64,000 nucleotides of DNA from Branchiostoma floridae (Eukaryota > Chordata > Leptocardii > Amphioxiformes > Branchiostomatidae). Shown piece by piece: positions 10,621 through 23,915 of the stretch. A program made the position numbers and the translations under genes. Under the pieces are notes generated by a model. It was not told the DNA's origin. It worked only from the letters and a program-made list of their open reading frames with translations, and made no database searches. The stretch lies in NCBI RefSeq assembly GCF_000003815.2, contig NC_049990.1, positions 5,651,451-5,715,450 on the forward strand. The letters are read 5' to 3'. How positions within the stretch are numbered: the first letter of the stretch is position 1; every line of letters starts with the position of its first letter.

Positions 10621-13559
10621 AGGAGTACAGAAGCTGTATGTATAGATAGATGTGTGTAGAAGAAGTGTACAGGGTTCTAGGTTGTACGGTCGAACTGTTC
10701 TAAGGAAAACTGTTTAACGAAAAACGATGGAAGGGAAACCTGCAAAAGCATACAGATGACAGCTTATGTGAAGATGCTTTGCTGATGATTAACAGTATGG
10801 GAAGTCGCTGCCTCCTCTGTGACAGCATTGGATGGAGGCATAAACTAGGAGTTCCCTATTTCCCCCCCATCAAAGCTCTGGGGACCGCCACAGAGGCACA
10901 CGGGCGGCCAGGCCGTTTTGTTTTCCATGAAAAGGTCCTCGACCGAAAAACAAGATTGTCTACTGAATGAAAGGACATTAATGGCGGATGTGTTGCTAAG
11001 GAGTGACGTCAAGCTTTTAGGAAAAGATAAATATAGTGAGGAGTATTGCATGATGGGAATAGACCGGTTAGGCAGATTTTTCTTGGCTATTTTTTAAGTG
11101 TCGGTACAGAGGTTTGACTTCGCCTAACTAACGTTATATTCATGATGGATTTCGTCATTAACAATAACGACATCATTAACGTTATTAAATGCCCATCTTT
11201 TTAGCGCGAGATAATAGCGTGACATTTTCGTTGTGTAGGTATTCTTGGAAAAACAGTTACCTCATCATTTTGAAGGCCGAGTTTAGTTGGTAACGGCTTT
11301 GACCAATGAAAACATTCTCCGCTGGTGTCGTCTGCAGCAGCTGTCACTCTAAACCTACTTATGACGTGACGTTATGTCTAGATAATCTCCAAGCAGATGT
11401 TGGGTGAAAGAGTATTTTTACAAGCTTTACACATTCTCTCTTAGATTTATACTTGTCTTTAAAATAATTTTTTGAAAGATAAATTTTACAGGACTAGTAA
11501 AATCCATGTTAAATCTTAAGATACTAGTATATATATGATATGCACATTTCACTTTAAGCATCTTCTCCGTCTACCCAGTAAACAAATTGTCCTTGGTCGA
11601 CACCCAAGGTCAGAATGAACATATGTGCGTTTACTACCTACATGTTTGGGGTCAACAAGTGTCAAAGGTCATAACCCGATGTCAATCAAACGGCGCGTGT
11701 GTTATTATATGGGGATAAAGAGACAGGGTGTAGACAACCATCTTCTGCAGTTTGTAGTAGCTTTAATAGGGGGCGCGCTTGTACCGCAGCAGTCGAATCT
11801 GACATATAGCGTCCTTGTTGAACCTAAGTGCTGGTCTAATCTTTAGCTAAAAGTTATTACTACGAAGTGGTTATACTTTTATGCATAACATAGCCATACG
11901 TTTTCGACAAAGTTTTCAACTTAGGTTTTTTTCTGCTCAGTGCGTATTGCAGTTAGTTTTAGCAGTGTCAAGCAAGTACATGAAGTCATGAACTATATAA
12001 CATATACTTATTTGTTTTAATTCGTAATTCTAAATTGTGTCATTTGGCGTTTTGCCATTGCATTGCTGAAATACCTGATAATATTTCTAGTCTATTTATT
12101 TATTAATTAACCATTGATCAATGATCACATATTCAGCACACTTTAAAACATGTGATTTATTTTAATTAAGTTCAACGATTTTATAATTAAGTACAACTCG
12201 ATATACTAGTACATTTTTCTGGACAGATTTTAATTGACATAGGATCTACACCTCTTAGTTGTAATTTGTTGAAGTTGTCGCCATTCTTACTCTATAGGTA
12301 CGTATTACACTAGAATGTCCTTGATTTCCAGTTCTAAAATAAAACAAATTTTTCTTTAACTAGCTTACCATGTCCCATTACATTTCAGTTTTCTTTACAT
12401 TGCGCAAAGCAACTCATTACGTAGTGTCTTAGTATCATCATTTTATTTTATTATCAAAGTGACACCATAGTCCTAACGTGGGTTCGTAGAATGATCACAC
12501 TTTTAGGCATCTTGCTCCATGTTGCATCCCGTTAGAGCGAGGTATGAGTTAGGCAGATTTGCGAGCATAGCAGCCTTGTAGAACAGACAGACAGTATCTT
12601 TTCCCTAACTTTACACACCGTATTTAGACCATGTCTCCAACAATGCCACATTCCCTTTATCGTGTAAAAGCCTTTAGTGCCAACAAACACAAATATCTAA
12701 TAGTTTTACTTGTGTGTTGTATTTTGCCTTATGACGTTCTGTAGGTAGCTAGCTGGAGTTACTGAAAGTACCATCGTCGCGTTGTAGTTTTTTCCCGTTT
12801 ATTTCGACTAGTTAGTTAGGTTGCAGCGCGCATTCGTTCACAGCCGTACGACACAGAAGCTTCTAGCTCTCCTTTACAAATGTTTTGAAATGTATTAACT
12901 AGTGAAAACTATTTCTTGTCTATGTGATATGTCTGAAAATACATATATCTAGTTACGTTGTTGTTGGTATCTATTATACACCGTCCCTTTTATAGAACAG
13001 GCAGAGCATTTACAAAACATATGAGGACAAGGTTTTTCTATTCTCTGTCTCAAATTGTGTAAATAAAAGGAAATTTGACTCTTCAGAAATCTCTCAAGTC
13101 GCCCCATAATTGTATGTTTGGCTGTGATAATTGTAGACTACAGCATGTTGAACATTCTCAACACAGAATATGACGATGTACGATGAGTTGTTGGTTATAA
13201 CCGTTGAACGTATTATATGTGATCTAATGTTCTAATGTTGTGAAATTGGAGAATAGTCCGCTTGTAATGCAAACATATTCAATTGCATTACTACAATATA
13301 GATCGCATTTCTGGGTCTGCATTTAACAAGCATCATATGTGAACATTGTGTTCTTGTTCTGTCTATGATATATTGTATAACCTTTTTGCTATTTTTTGGA
13401 TTGGAAACTTACAATTGTAGAAATACCTAATATAAGGACAAATAAGATTGTCAGGATTTCTTTTGTACAAATACTAAAATAGAGAACTAGAGATTGCGTG
13501 TGTGGATATTTATAAATCTGACGATTTGATAGACCTAGTCATCAAATAACGTTGCGTAC
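10621..13559. other. long AT-rich gene-free stretch
   Basis: No gene is recognised. A solo terminus of the inverted-repeat family (taatctccaagcagatgtt) sits at 11383-11401 with no matching end nearby, so it is probably a truncated relic. A CRE-type TGACGTCA lies at 11004-11011. The rest is featureless AT-rich DNA with frequent stops in all frames. Confidence 0.5.
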
Positions 13560-14040
13560 TCCGCCAGTAGTATATTTACATTACTCCCGCTATAGGCTGT
13601 ATAGCCATTAGGAATAACGGCGCTAGCCTATTTGCAAATGTCACGATCCCAGCCGGCTGTGCCGCCGTTTTACCGTAATGGCATTGCGGCTGTCTGCGCC
13701 TCCGTGCCCCAACCCTTCTCTCATTGGCCTCGTTTTTAAACACCGCTGGCTGCATCATCAAATTGATTGCGAGTAAATATCCCCCGTCCCTCAGAAATTG
13801 CTCCCAAATAGCCGGCGGGGCATGCGGGTCTATATATCTCTCCCATGACAGCTCCAATCTAAGGGCGATACATTCGTTACTCGGCGGAATATTAGGAGCA
13901 AGATGAGCACTTTTGCTGGATAGTCGATTTGCTGGGCCCGCTCGATGGGATGGATTTGTTGGGAGGATTGGATAGAAATACTCCCGTCCGCGCGCGCCTA
14001 GTTACATTTACTCACCTCGAGGTCGCGCGTCTATAAGTAT
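13560..14040. promoter_or_regulatory. island with POU-type site, candidate enhancer
   Basis: Clearly bounded GC-balanced block in AT-rich surroundings, without repeats. It contains the symmetric octamer-like ATTTGCAAAT at 13630-13639 and CTCATTGGCC (inverted CCAAT) near 13720. POU plus SOX regulation of SoxB1 genes is well known in vertebrates; its use here is inference. No coding frame stands out. Confidence 0.38.
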
Positions 14041-15599
14041 AACGAACACTTTTTATATATCATATTCTAACCAATTCCTCCGAGACTAGTACCGTCAATA
14101 AAAATCCGTACAGCTCACACGGCAAATAAGCATCAATAGTTTAAGTGTTTACTGGCGTTGTGTTAGAATTAATGAGTTTTAAACACACCTCTAGTTGCTC
14201 AGCAAGCGCGGCAACACATCGGTAAACAAAGGATTGGCACCTGGTTTAATTGTGACATTGACATTGGCGATTGTGCAAGTGTTAGTGTGTGCATAGTACA
14301 CACAATTGAACTAAATTTAATGAGACCGACGCTCCCACATCTGAATGGAAAAACTAAACTGCCGGCTCAGAGATTTTGTTCGAATATCAGCTGAACCGAA
14401 CGAAATGTGTTACAAACCCTGGCTTTCCGTTTACAAATTTCACCTGAAAATAAAGAATATATAGTGCTTAAATCGGAATTTTTATTTTTTGTATATTTCT
14501 GAAGAGAAGAATAACTCTGTCATGCAACATATTGTCTGATTTCGCAAATCCATACAATATCTAGCTTCCTTGGTAATAAGTAAATTTCGTCTATCTTGTT
14601 ACTTTCTTGTAATAAACAATGCATATATTTGTTCAGATGCTATCTTACTGTATCAGCAAATACTGGGGAACAGAACATTACTACAGACTTAAGTACACGT
14701 ATATTACAGAACGAAGCATCGCTAATGTTTCTAGTGTTTATTCACGGCTATTCGAAAACCAAGCCTTTACAATTTGATATTTACCGTGAGGCCGAAACAA
14801 GATATTCAAGCACACTCTCGCAAAGCTGTCTGCAAATACATGCTTTGTCAAAACGCCATTTATGTCTTTAGCGACAGTTTATTACATGATATTTACATTC
14901 ATAAAACATAAGAACCTTCTCTAGTACATTGAAGGGTGAGTAAGTGAAAGATAATGAATAGAATTAAAGGCCGTTCCAAATCGCGGCCCCATACCACACA
15001 TGAACAGAAGGGGCAAAATACATTTTGATGGATCGAAAAACGTTGGTAATCGTTCGAAAAGTAAAACATATTCTCTTGGGAAATGAAATACGCATAGTCT
15101 GCATATCAACTCTGAAATAACAGTAGATATTCTGTGATCTAATAGGAGAGATGGGTTAGAGTTCTTAGACTCAATACTATGAGTAACTTATATTTCGTTG
15201 AGACACTATTGGACTCAGAAAATAAATATGTTTTTCGGAGCTTCATAGAAATTTTTATTTGCTGAGAACGGATATATCTGGGTCGGTCTTTTCTGTAGAA
15301 ATCAGGATGTGTGGCTTTTCTTTTGTGTTCCACAGATTCGTCACACTTTCTCTTTCTTAAAATAGGGCGGGCACAATGAGGGCTATTGTCAGGCAGCAAC
15401 CCCGAAGCGCTGATGTCCTTGCTTTAACAGTCCAGTAGTATATGTTCTTATTCCTGTAATATAGCGTTTAAAACAGCGCTAAAATTTCTTACACATCTGA
15501 AAGATCTGTGTTAAGATTTCAACCACTTTCCTAGGTAAAGGATTTAATCTTTGAGATGTTTTCTTTTCGTTTTTTTCTGTGGATGTTGTTATTTTAGGT
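14041..15599. other. AT-rich intergenic DNA
   Basis: No gene, RNA or repeat is recognised. The 91-codon + frame at 14596-14871 and the 86-codon minus frame at 15139-15399 have no recognisable motifs and AT-driven composition. Confidence 0.45.
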
Positions 15600-16860
15600 A
15601 GGCCTCTCTAGTAGCTGTTCCCACGTCTTGGTTGTAGGTAAGAGCGGGGTTCATTAGCATGGCTTAGCCGCCTGATTGTTGCACGTTGTACGGCGGTGGG
15701 GAGAGCGCACCTGTATTGTGGGACGAACGGGCGGAGAAATCCGATCCCTTCCCCACACCTGGACGAGATGACCCGCGGCCACCCGACGTTTGCCGTGACA
15801 GCTCAACTCCTGACAGTTCTACACGGGCACGGGCGGCTGAAAACTAACCCCACATGTAGCCACATTCGCCGTATCACTGAATGAAACCCGTTCGTTCGCC
15901 GGGAGGCACACAAATACACGCTTATATACCTTCCTCTTACTCTCTACAGTTCTTCCTCTTTTTGTAGTCCCCGTCTCACCTATCTCTGCAAACAGAGAAC
16001 TCCCCGCCTGTATAAAATTATAGGGAACTGGGAGAAAACCAAGGGTTTGGTTTCCGTGGACCGTTTTTATTGATAGCTTCGCTACGGGGAAGGAGTTTTT
16101 GATGTAGAGTAAGTGGAGGGAGAGCGAGAGAGAATGAAGTTTGCGCAGATATGCTGGCAACGCATGCGATGATTTAATGACATTTTTATCGTTGGTTTTT
16201 GCGGCGTGAAAGGGTGAGCGTAGCGCGCACAGCGGTTCCTCGGTGCAGGGTGGCGCGTCGGCCCGTCTGGTTTGCCCGGACCGACCGGGGCCCCTAATTA
16301 CCACCAAGTCGTACCGACTTCTCGCGCAAAATGCCAGGGGTCACGGGGTCCCCCCGTCTCCAACTCGCCTTGCCAAATGACTGGATTTGAAGGCCGAACA
16401 AAAGGCGTCCCCCGCAGGCACAAGCTCTTTCTGTGGAATTTTCCGAGGGTCCTCTCTCTCTCTCTCTGCGTTTATCAGTGTATCAGCCGCGGGCTTCGGA
16501 GCGTCCGGGCCATTAGTGGAGATAGAAAAACCTGTAACAGCCGCGCTGTTCCACCTCCCCTCACACACACAGGTGGTTATGACATGTCCAGCTCACAAAC
16601 ACACAGATAGAGAGAGAAGAGATCTGTACACGCCAAACTGCAGGCGTGTGAAATTGATATGAAACCCTTTCCAGGCGCTGCAGGAGAATGTTTGTGTCCC
16701 ATTTCTAGCGGGTGGAATAATTGCGCACGCTGGTCGGTCATTATAATGGTGATTTGCTCGCAGAAGCGAAATGCAATTGGGCTACATTATGCCCTAAACG
16801 AATCCTGAATTCCACCCCATTTTTCACCCAAGCCGTCTCACATATATTTCTCTTTGCCGT
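15600..16860. promoter_or_regulatory. broad GC-balanced islands, candidate regulatory block
   Basis: Two repeat-free patches (about 15640-15890 and 16140-16830) are richer in GC and CpG than the flanks. The second contains homeodomain-type words (ccctaattacc, gatgatttaatgacatttttatcg) separated by a short CT-rich run at about 16450-16470. A 162-codon minus-strand frame at 15819-16307 crosses both, but it resembles no known family and overlaps frames on the other strand, so it is not called a gene. Confidence 0.35.
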
Positions 16861-17139
16861 GTCGTTTTTGCTTTCCGTGCAACAAATTCCTTCTTATAAC
16901 AAATTCGTCTAATCCTATATTTGTACAATATATTGGTTGTCATTCCCGTCTTTTGAAACGAATACATTGCTAGAATTTTCCTCTATTTTTCTAGGATTAC
17001 CGGAAAATAAGAACACACAGGTATTTTCTATATCAACATTCTTGGAGCTGAATACTTTGATGAAAACGGTTAAGTAGCGTATGAGGAGTAATTATGTTTC
17101 TAAGTGTTAGAAATCTCCTCCGTTTTTCCCGTTTAATTC
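16861..17139. other. AT-rich spacer
   Basis: Featureless AT-rich sequence between two GC-balanced islands; nothing recognised. Confidence 0.5.
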
Positions 17140-17900
17140 CTGTACAAGCGGTGTCCCTATGTACACAAGCTGTCATCGGCTACTCCGGCGCACCAGTGAA
17201 TAAATACGGAGTGTTTGATCGCAGCTCAGCCGGGCGGGTTTTGTTTTTCATCGCGAAATCGTCTTAGCGAGGAAGCTGAAATGGAGCCGTGTACTGTTCC
17301 TTCTTAGTTTGTGTCTTCTACATCTCCTTGTTCTTAAAGAGTTGTAACTGTTTTTAATAAGAAAGTTTGAAGAAAACGGGATATCTTAAGCGAGTTACGC
17401 TGACTTGAGTTAAGAGAGAGGAGCACTAGAAAGTGTTATCTTTATCTTATTTTTCTTTGAAATGTGGACTACGGTTGGGTTGTTTTTTTAAGCAGTGGAG
17501 CACGCGGCCTGCAATGCTTTTAAAGGTGTTTTTATTGTTGTGAGGGCGCGGCGGGGAATTCGGGCCGTATTTTTGCAGGAGTCGGCGGACAGGTAGCGTG
17601 CTATCCATCAAGGTGTGCAGGACAGGCGGCCGGGCTTACCTGCCTTGTTGGGTAAACACCTGAGTGCTGCAGGTGCGAGGCGATCTCACCGCACACCGTA
17701 CGGCCCATCTTCGCATCACCTGTTCCTCACTTACGGCCTCGGGCGCCTCTTTTACGACGTGCGAGCCCGATAATGATACAGTAGCTACCGCTGTAGGCTG
17801 TTTGACCTGGCCAGATTTAAAACTCGCTAACAGGGGAGGGATACATCAGAAAAGGTGCGCGCATCAACGTAAATGAAAAGAGATATCCCCCACAACTAAA
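17140..17900. promoter_or_regulatory. island with E2-box cluster
   Basis: GC-rich, repeat-free DNA. Between 17652 and 17722 it holds a forkhead-type GTAAACA (17652-17658), CACCTG (17657-17662), CAGGTG (17670-17675) and CACCTG (17717-17722). Three Snail/ZEB/bHLH-type E2 boxes in 66 bp is dense. A possible silencer or neural-border enhancer of the SoxB1 gene is inferred only. Confidence 0.38.
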
Positions 17901-18420
17901 CTCCACCAACACGCGTCTGCAGGAAGTCGTCAGGTATCACCCCAAAATTAAAAGGGGTTGATTGTTGCAACATACTTAATTACTCAGGTGTAATTTGGCG
18001 GAGAAGATTTTTTAGGCAGTTGTAGTAGAAAACGTGGACTATTCCCGATGTTTGCCGAAGCGTACCACGGCTGACTGAGCGCGGCGAGAATGCGCCATAC
18101 AGGGGAGCCTGACCGTGGCCAAAGTTGCCAAGTAAACGAAAGTTATTTGCAGAGAAGGGTTTTAGAGAATGCCGAAGGCTTCACAGTCGGTGCTAGTGAA
18201 CAGCGCGCGCGGTCGGGGCCGGTGTGTGTTTTAACGCGAGGGACGGACGCGCCGGCCACGGTTGAGGGAGCTCGCAAGCCGGACGGAGCGGGGGGAACGT
18301 ATCCTGTTGCCGCTGCACCCGCTGACCAAACAGCGCGGAAAGCTGGAGTTGAAACATCTGCACGGCAGAGAGGCATGCTACACGGACAAGGGCCTTTTTA
18401 AAAAGGGGGGAGGGGGGCGG
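17901..18420. other. GC-rich patch with G-rich edge
   Basis: The CpG-rich block at about 18060-18400 carries overlapping frames on both strands (the longest 103 codons), none recognisable. It ends in two G6 runs (18399-18416). It may be a further regulatory island; nothing here is specific. Confidence 0.3.
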
Positions 18421-21399
18421 CAAAAATATCGACTTTACCCAAGATTTATTTATCACCAATTTTTGGCACTTAAAATGGTGTGTTTATTTGATTATTACAT
18501 TTCGGTTCTACAAAAGAGATGACATACTTATACAACGGTGACAATAAGAACTTGATAACATCCGAATCATTACCAGTCATTCATGACGAAACCTATATAG
18601 TATGATACTGGTAAACACAAACACCTTTTTTCATAGACTTTTGTGTGCGTTAACTCTGTTTGTTCCGAATCGTGATTTTATCGATTTTGCCCTATGTAGG
18701 GTTATTTTGCGTTGAAAGGCCGTCCTGAAATGTAATTATTGTCATCATACAGAGCAATTAGAGGTAGCACCACTCTTGTAATCATACGGAACATTATTCA
18801 AACAAAAACATGCTATAACGTGTCCAATGGTTTTACAGTTTGCACGCTTTAAGAAGAATGCGGCTTACTAGTATTACGAATTTTATGAAAAGAGCATATC
18901 TATTTCTTGATGACTTGAATTAAACGCACAGTTTTCAAAGTTATCATAGTGATGGTATTACTTCAAATTTACCTGCAGACTAAAACTCTTTTTGTGACAT
19001 GCACATTTTCTAGACTCCTTTGAACGTACTGGGTGGTACAGAGAAATATTCAGAAACCTCCCAAGAAGTGTAGCGAGTCGGCAAGAAGAATGGCGGAATG
19101 AAAAAGTACCCTGTTTCGGTTTAGAGGAAAACACCCGGACAACTTCCCCATTTACATAAAAAAGCACAGCGGGGCATCGCACAGTTTGAGAGAAAAAAAG
19201 AGAGGGTCATTAAAATTTTCCCACACAGTTGGGGAAGAGAAAAAAAGCTCACACTACTCAAGGACGTTACATAGAAGTACAACTGAAGTGTATTACACAA
19301 TTCATTACAAAATATTACAAACATAAACCAAAGTATATTACATGTTTCGTAATTATTCCACGAAGCCGACAGCACTTTTAAGTGTTTTAAGAATATGTTT
19401 AGCTCCTTTTACTTATCTTTATTACTAATATTAGTACTTAACGTATCCTCTCTGCTAAGTTAAGTGCTAGTATTCCCAATATACGTCTCTTACATAACTG
19501 CATTGACGCGGTGTATAGAGACGTCGGTACCAGATGGTAGCGGTAAATGTCTTCGCTTTAAAAATAAACCACATTCTGCATTTCTTCACGACATGAGACA
19601 TACTTGGTAACCAAACAAAAGTCTGTTTTAGACACGACGGTAGACGCTAGTCTTCTTTTACCACCTACGGTTTTGAGAAGATCTCTTTTTTCCAAGAAAT
19701 CAGACAGAATTCAAAACTTCGTCGTAAACATGTTTTTATCTTATTTTACAGAAGTTTTACAATCATAGAAATGGGAAGACAGATATAAATTTTATAGTGA
19801 TGTATCTATAGATGTGGTCACGTGGTGTTCGCTCAGTCGGAAGAAGTACTAGACAAAACAGGAAATTAAAAAGAAAAGTTTTAAATATTCGTCTAAAGTT
19901 GTACATTGGTAGACTTCTAATTTCGGTCTTACCTATATTCCTTGGAAACGAATCACGAAAGTTTCTGGAATAATTTCCCTTGCAAAAATCTCTTTTCGGC
20001 AAGGGGGTTCGATACCATATAACCTCCATATACGTTATTCCAAGGACCTTGGTTATTCTGAGTTTGATATCATGTTTGGTATCACAGGAAAATGTTTGAC
20101 AAGTCTAATACTCTCCAATCTTGGCAGATAAGACCAGGTTTTGTGTGTGGTGTATGAAAAGCTAGTGCGAGTAATCCTCCTTATGAAGTGAAATTGATTT
20201 AAAGTTATTTAGATGGCTCATATTTTGCCCCTAACTAGATCCTTACCGCGTGTACCATGTTGAACAGGCTTACATCATGTAAAAACGGCACCTCCGGCGA
20301 GATGCCTGAATTATTGGATGTTTCAATATGAACGTATTCTCGGATTTCACTCCCTTACAAACAACTTCATACACTGAAAATCGAAAGTAAATCCATAAAG
20401 TCTCGTCTTGCCAGCGGCCATTCGAAAAGCGAAATTAAAGCCTTTGTTGGGGTGGGAGTGCCGAGTGCCTCTTCATAATGCTTAGGAAATTGAAATGGGG
20501 GTAAATCCCCAAGAATGGCCACTGGCGATTTCAGAAATACACGCATACATTTCACCTGGATCGCGTCGGTTTCATGTCTGTCCTTCAAATAATGTAACCT
20601 TACTTTTAAAGGTCATTGTTGTGTGTGCGTTGTTTTTAGTTTTTATGTTTGCTTGTTGCCTATGTAAAACGTTTATGTATGTGTCAAACTCATTTGTATG
20701 CCTATTTCGTTTAGTCATGTTTCTTGCTTTAAATGATATTATCTACCATCTCTCGTGAGTTCAAATATCGTTTTGTCAAATTATTTTTTGTCAATTTCTG
20801 TTCTTCTTTGCTTGACATGGCACCGTGTTTGCGATCAATGCTTTTTGTGGGCCTACTACATATACGAGTATGTCTTCCACCATTCAAAATGCTTATTATC
20901 TGTTAATTGTATTTGAATAAGAATCATCTGACGAAGATGAAGAGATGGGTCTATATTTGTAACTTCGGTCCAATATTTCAGACGCTCATCGTTCTGATCT
21001 GCGTTCTCAGTATGAGGTTCGTTTTCATTCCGAAAACGCCATTCAACACATATCACGAAGATCATATCACATATAATTAATAGCTGCCAAATATCATTGA
21101 TATATTAGCTCAAACACCAATTTATCTCCAGATTTAAACCAGATTATATCCTGATGATATCATGTGTATGTAGCCACTTTCAGTTGTATATAGAATAACG
21201 CGTTTATATACAGATTTATCAATTTATTTCTGTGCTGACATACGTGGGTAGACGATATGAAAGTGGTGTCCTGGTTTGTGGATGGTGTAATTTGTTGAGT
21301 CCTCCCGCTGTCATGCCTTGATAACGCCTCCCCATCCCTGTACTATGGCTCCGACAGGGTGATCATATCTACCTACGGTATCCTTACACACCCCCTACG
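18421..21399. other. long AT-rich gene-free stretch
   Basis: Featureless AT-rich DNA with short frames only. No inverted repeats, tandem units or RNA genes were recognised. A modestly GC-richer patch near 20400-20580 carries no motif worth reporting. Confidence 0.45.
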
Positions 21400-21915
21400 G
21401 TCAGATTCTCATCTAGAAATCTACAGTCAATTCATTTCTAAAATCTTTGTTCTTACTATATTACGTGTACAAATAGTTTCTTATGGGAACCAGTAGTTTC
21501 TTAGCTTTTCGTTATAGAAATTATGAAACCATACATGTATATTTACTGTCATTTCGCGATTATAATTCCATATTCTCCTCTAGCAAACTACAAGGGATAG
21601 TCAATTCATTTCTACGATCTCTTTTTCAATATGTTACGACTGTATGTGTACAAGTAGTCTCATGATGTTCACGAAATCATACATGTGTCTTTAGTATCAT
21701 TTTGCAATTATAATTCCATTTTTCTGGATCATATTCTCTTCTAGATCTAGCAAGGGATAGTGAATTCAATTCTAAGATTATTTTTAGATATCCTAACTTA
21801 TATATTACGACTGTATGTGGACAAATATCTAACGTTTCCTAGATTGTCGTTATGATATTCACATGTCTATTTACTAGTACTTTTATTTCGCGATTACAAT
21901 TCCATCTTTATCCTG
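21400..21915. repeat. three-copy tandem repeat, 160-174 bp
   Basis: The unit starting (g)tcaattcatttct at 21427 recurs at 21601 and, diverged, at 21761. Shared words are tgtgtacaa-tag, catacatgt, catttcgcgattataattccat and tctcctctag. It is an old tandem duplication with no coding content. Confidence 0.8.
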
Positions 21916-22379
21916 AGAGTTGTTTATTGTCGGTGAATGACACTTTTGCATGTATGTGTGATATTTGAATGGGTAATTAGCAGTATTATATCAGTATAGG
22001 AGACAATGTTACGATGGGTATTAAATGAATTAGAACCCAGTATTTACTGGTTATATCACCTTTGACACTATAAACTGGTATTGAAGTGATAGAATTATTG
22101 GATTACATAAAGCCTGAATTATTACGGTTCTTTTCTAAAACCCCAAATTCAGACATCTTTAATTTTTCACCGTACGAACAAAAATACACAACAACTATCT
22201 TTATAATGTTACTGAAGCAATTTAAACGGTAACTTGTTACATTAGACTCTTTGTAGTGGCATTTTCTAACAACAAAAAATAACAGCAATTTTTCCAGCAA
22301 TTCTGGTAATGCAATTTCAGCAGAAAAAACGATGAATGCGCACACACGCACACAGCGGGACCTAACGTATCGATATATT
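21916..22379. other. AT-rich spacer
   Basis: AT-rich sequence. The 99-codon minus-strand frame at 22103-22402 has no recognisable domain and is probably chance. Confidence 0.45.
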
Positions 22380-22620
22380 GAGTGAGATGCGGCGATGTAC
22401 AATCCCGTCTCTCCATATATTCAGCTTAGCCGCTAATCTAATTTAGCGGAGTGGTTCCGCAGATTCCCGCGGCTTCGGCAGATTTATCTAAATCCACAAG
22501 TCCTGATGACATAATTGATGTCATACGTCATGATAATTCACATTCTTTTTGGCTCCGGGGTCCCCCAAAACCCGAGCGAGCTAGACGCAGCCACTTCCAG
22601 GCTTTCTGTACATGAGTAGC
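22380..22620. promoter_or_regulatory. island with symmetric motif cluster
   Basis: Repeat-free block. CCGCTAA and TTAGCGG form a perfect 7-bp inverted repeat with a 6-base spacer at 22430-22449. TGACAT-aattg-ATGTCA is a second symmetric motif at 22507-22523, followed by ACGTCATGATAATT, so four TGAC/GTCA half-sites surround homeodomain-like AATT cores within 30 bp. bZIP, MEIS and homeodomain proteins could bind. The enhancer role is inferred. Confidence 0.4.
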
Positions 22621-23159
22621 TATTATATACACGGGGAAACCCCCTTATTATATTAGCATATTAATAGCAGTATAGTGTGAGTGAAGGGGGTTAGATGGAT
22701 GGGCTGCAGCTAGCGGTAACAATAGGGGTATACTGTGGGTTCTTTCGGCCGGAAAATAACACATTATGGTCCCTGTTTCTTCGGCGTAAAGCGATAGATA
22801 GCTTTATAGTGTTGTTCATATACTCGTGTGGTACATTTAACTGTGAGAATTGTAACAGGAAATAGTTTGTTTTCAAGGACTTTGCTTTCATTCATTCAAT
22901 AATGATAATTTTAAGTCATAACATGATTTTTGTCAGTCAGCGATTTTGTTGGCTACGTTTTGGTTTATCAAATATGAATTTAAATCTTATCTTGTATTTT
23001 GTATCGTTACATTTCTGGTAAATAATTTCGTCCGTTTATTCAGGTAAATAATATTCGAGTAGAATTCAATTTCTACAACTGGAAATTTACTTCCGGACTT
23101 TCGAGTGACATCCATCACTCTTCTTAAGACTCAGTATGACTAGAATGAACTGGGCGAAA
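22621..23159. other. AT-rich spacer
   Basis: No gene or repeat is recognised. The sequence is AT-rich with short frames only. Confidence 0.45.
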
Positions 23160-23480
23160 TCGGTCTGTAACAGGTGTTCCGTATATCTGGTATATCTGAT
23201 ATATAGCTAATATTCTATGCTGATATATAGCTGATATCTCCGTACAGCCTGGTGGGCCGTTTGTACGGGTATAAGTCTGTAACAGGTGTTCAATACATCA
23301 CATATATACATGTAGCTGATATCTCCGTACAAGTCTAGATCTGTAACATGTAGCTGATATCTCCGTATAAGTCTGGAACAGGTGTTCAGTATATCACATC
23401 AGCTAGGCTGATATATATATATATGTAGCTGATATCTCCGTACAGCCTGGTGTGCCACTTGTACGAGTATAAGTCTGTAC
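23160..23480. repeat. short-unit tandem repeat
   Basis: The words tctgtaacaggtgttc, gatatatagctgatatctccgtac and gcctggtg-gcc-ttgtacg-gtataagtctg recur in order, complete at both ends of the array with shortened units between. This is a complex minisatellite with units of roughly 40-120 bases. Confidence 0.8.
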
Positions 23481-23564
23481 AAATCAATTACGTCTCGCTG
23501 CAAACAGGGGATAATCCTGACAAACCCCCGCTCTTGACCCCGCAGCCGTTTTACATGTCTAGTC

Positions 23565-23915
23565 TCTAGATATAAGGTTGGGGACGGAAAATACCGCTGG
23601 ATGTAGACACACGTACCAATTGCGTTTTAATTCTGTATCTATATCTTGCGTTCTCTTTATGTATGATAATTCTATAAGGTCAACCTTTCTCTTATAATAT
23701 GATATATCAATGTACTATATGTATAGACTACATGGGGAACGAAAAAATACCGTCCGATGTAGATACACACAATGTCGCATAGCACTTACCTTTTAATTCT
23801 GTATCTATCTTTCGTTAATTCTCTATGTATGACAATTCTATAAGGTCAACATCTTTCTGTTATATGATGTATATCAATGTACTACATGTATAGACTACAG
23901 GGAGAATAACTAAAA
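23565..23915. repeat. two-copy tandem repeat, ~165 bp
   Basis: The block from tctagatataaggttgggg through taccg-tggatgtagacacac, ttttaattctgtatctat, tctataaggtcaac and atatcaatgtacta-atgtatagactaca is followed by a second copy of the same order. Identity is high, so the duplication is fairly recent compared with others in the window. Confidence 0.85.

Noticed and set aside
15819-16307. 162-codon minus-strand frame
   Set aside because: Overlaps frames on the other strand in GC-rich island DNA, with no family resemblance and no splice or promoter context.
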